Shown: one piece after another, positions 5,555-6,965 of the stretch | Numbering within the stretch: position 1 is the first letter of the stretch | Layout: each line of letters starts with the position of its first letter | Source of the DNA: Candidatus Calidifonticultor daggyaiensis | Lineage (GTDB): Bacteria; Actinomycetota; Humimicrobiia; Humimicrobiales; Humimicrobiaceae | Direction of reading: 5' to 3' | Assembly (NCBI GenBank): GCA_015661035.1 | Contig: JACVJA010000073.1 | Span: forward strand, 1 to 6,965 | DNA length: 6,965 nt | Translations under genes and position numbers: made by a program | The notes under the pieces: model-generated | Seen by the model: the letters and a program-made list of their open reading frames with translations, nothing else | What the model was told of the DNA's origin: nothing | The model's database searches: none

Positions 5555-6421
5555 TTAACGAATATATACATTTCTACAAGGATAAGGAATTTCAATACCT
5601 TCTTTATCAAACTTATCCTTAATTCTTTTTCTTAATTGCCTTGCAATTGTCCATTGATTTGAAGCTTTAACTTTACAAATAATCTTAAAAATAACAGCTG
5701 AGTCTGATAATTCACTAATTCCTCCATCACCTAAAATTTCAGGCCTTTCTAAGATAAGATTGCTGTAACTTTTATCTTGCATTATTTCATCAAATACACT
5801 ATTTAAAACATTTACAACTTTATCAGTGTTCTCCTTATAATGAACACCTATATCAATAACTGCTCTTGACCACTCTTGCGTATTATTGCTTAAAATCTTT
5901 ATTTCTGAATTGGGGATAAAATGCAGAACTCCTTCTAAATCACGTATTACTGTTGTTCTTAAATTAAACCTTTCGACAACACCTGAAATATTGCCTACTG
6001 TAATTACATCATTTACTTGAAACCACTGTTCAAATAAAATAAAAGAGCCGTTTATTATATCTTTTATTAAGCTTTGTGCACCTAAACCAATAATTATACC
6101 AATAATTCCAGCACCAGTAATTATAGGCAGTATACTTATTCCAAGCTGGTCTGTAATTATTAAAATTCCAGCAATTATGCTAAATGAAATAATTAAATTA
6201 GAAATAACACTATTAAATGTAAATGTCTTTTTTCTAAATTCTAATTTTTCATCTGTAATTTTTCTTTCTATAATATTTTTTAATTTTTTAGATAACCCCC
6301 TAATAATTAGAATTATAATAACAACAACAGAAATTATGATTATGATGTTCATCCGGTTTGATTTTAGGTTTGCTATAATAGCTTGAGAGTTAATGTTTAA
6401 TTTTAAAAAGTCAGTACTCAT
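5555..6421 (-). CDS. MscS-family small-conductance mechanosensitive channel
   Basis: MscS channels are inner-membrane homoheptamers that open under membrane tension to release solutes on osmotic downshock. The 288-residue product has three hydrophobic segments (about 24-41, 72-90 and 96-114). The last is the pore helix with the Gly/Ala pattern GAGIIGIIIGLGAQ (103-116), continuing into SLIKDIINGSFILFE (117-131). The beta domain follows, with VNDVITVGNISGVVE (136-150) and LHFIPNSEI (166-174), then an alpha/beta C-terminal domain. Length is near E. coli MscS (286). The computed TTG start at 6460 adds 13 residues that overlap an AAAAAGGGGG ribosome-binding site, so the ATG at 6421 is used. It is 84 nt downstream of the MFS gene on the same strand, possibly co-transcribed. 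Confidence 0.93.
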   Translation of the reverse strand: MSTDFLKLNINSQAIIANLKSNRMNIIIIISVVVIIILIIRGLSKKLKNIIERKITDEKLEFRKKTFTFNSVISNLIISFSIIAGILIITDQLGISILPIITGAGIIGIIIGLGAQSLIKDIINGSFILFEQWFQVNDVITVGNISGVVERFNLRTTVIRDLEGVLHFIPNSEIKILSNNTQEWSRAVIDIGVHYKENTDKVVNVLNSVFDEIMQDKSYSNLILERPEILGDGGISELSDSAVIFKIICKVKASNQWTIARQLRKRIKDKFDKEGIEIPYPCRNVYIR

Positions 6422-6427
6422 AGTATG

Positions 6428-6432
6428 CCCCC
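6428..6432 (-). promoter_or_regulatory. Ribosome-binding site deciding the MscS-family start
   Basis: On the minus strand GGGGG (within AAAAAGGGGG) is followed by CATACT and the ATG at 6421, a 6-nt spacer. The upstream TTG at 6458-6460 has no comparable site. Confidence 0.65.
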
Positions 6433-6505
6433 TTTTTATATCAACCACAACTTTTACCAAATCATTAAAAATCTTTAATATATTCCCTTTTTTACTTTAA
6501 CTTAT

Positions 6506-6965
6506 CTAATTTAATCTAGCTTTATCTACTTTATTTAGTTTAATAAATAAAATTAAAATAACTATAAAATTTAATATTGCAATAATGAAAAGAAGCAAGT
6601 TTATTCCCATAGCTTTAAAATACTGAAAAATGTAACCACTAATTGGCTGAAAAAATATTAACCCAAAAACAGACATTGAAATAGTTACACTTAAAATTGT
6701 CCCGCAAATTTTTTTATCCTCACTTACCGCAAGAGCATTTAAAAGCGGGAAAAAACTTGAATAAGTTATTGCTTGAAATATGAAAAATATTAGCTTTATG
6801 ATGACTAAATTTGTAAAACTATAAATAATTGTACTTAAACATCCTATAACAGTCAAAATTAATAAAAGTTTTATATTTTTAATTTTTTTAATTAATCTTG
6901 AAGAAATTATTACGCCGACTGCATTAAAAAGCCAAAATATTGATAAAAATGCAGATCCTAATGAT
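6506..6965 (-). CDS. Major facilitator superfamily transporter, C-terminal part
   Basis: The frame stays open from the stop at 6506 to the right edge, giving at least 152 residues. A TTG at 6856 is therefore an internal Leu, not a start, and the true start lies outside the window. The visible part has about five hydrophobic helices (approximate residues 3-20, 32-50, 54-76, 88-112 and 118-141), consistent with TM8-TM12 of a 12-helix permease. The loop SSRLIKKIKNIK (21-32) resembles the MFS motif-A copy between TM8 and TM9, and PISGYIFQ (107-114) resembles the Pro/Gly-rich TM11 motif. It ends in a short basic tail. The substrate cannot be inferred. It lies upstream of the MscS-family gene on the same strand. 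Confidence 0.82.
   Translation of the reverse strand, partial: SLGSAFLSIFWLFNAVGVIISSRLIKKIKNIKLLLILTVIGCLSTIIYSFTNLVIIKLIFFIFQAITYSSFFPLLNALAVSEDKKICGTILSVTISMSVFGLIFFQPISGYIFQYFKAMGINLLLFIIAILNFIVILILFIKLNKVDKARLN

Noticed and set aside
6177..6386. 69-codon hydrophobic open frame on the plus strand
   Set aside because: It is antisense to the transmembrane part of the MscS-family gene. Its hydrophobicity mirrors the AT-rich codons of the real helices.
6506..6856. A stand-alone 116-residue membrane protein starting at a TTG
   Set aside because: The frame remains open upstream to the window edge and continues with typical MFS helix and loop sequence, so the TTG is an internal codon of a longer gene.

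Overview
The window comes from a very AT-rich bacterium (roughly a quarter G+C by eye). Most of it reads as ordinary chromosome. The evidence is a tRNA-Pro, three conserved housekeeping genes (rdgB, rph, murI), and codon use dominated by A/T-ending codons and by Lys, Asn and Ile. A glutamate racemase implies a peptidoglycan wall. The murI, rph, rdgB gene order is also known from Bacillus subtilis (racE, then rph and ysnA), so the order alone does not place the organism. I cannot name a species.

Layout from left to right. Positions 1-44 hold the 5' part of a tRNA-Pro(TGG) on the minus strand, cut by the window edge. Positions 45-332 are noncoding and hold a degenerate repeat of about 11 bp. 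Positions 333-3906 form a tight minus-strand cluster, transcribed as membrane-anchored alpha/beta hydrolase, murI, rph, rdgB, with gaps of 12, 61 and 12 nt. Next on the minus strand is a small rhodanese-like protein at 4032-4355. A 227-bp divergent intergenic region separates it from a plus-strand ATP-grasp-like gene at 4583-5533. That gene converges, 21 nt apart, on a minus-strand MscS-type channel gene (5555-6421). Upstream of the channel gene on the same strand lies the C-terminal part of an MFS transporter that runs off the right edge.

Functionally, murI supplies D-glutamate for the cell wall, rph trims tRNA 3' ends, and rdgB removes non-canonical purine nucleotides. The hydrolase upstream of murI probably faces outside the inner membrane. 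MscS and MFS are inner-membrane proteins for osmotic relief and solute transport.

The items most worth a second look are three. The ATP-grasp-like protein carries its apparent metal-binding end motif at the N-terminus, which suggests a permuted or truncated fold. The rhodanese-like protein has Ser where the catalytic Cys should be; these two genes are divergently transcribed. MurI carries an N-terminal Asn/Tyr-rich tail encoded by a 12-bp in-frame tandem repeat. I see no CRISPR array, insertion sequence or phage module. Three computed TTG starts were replaced by downstream ATG codons on the basis of ribosome-binding sites.
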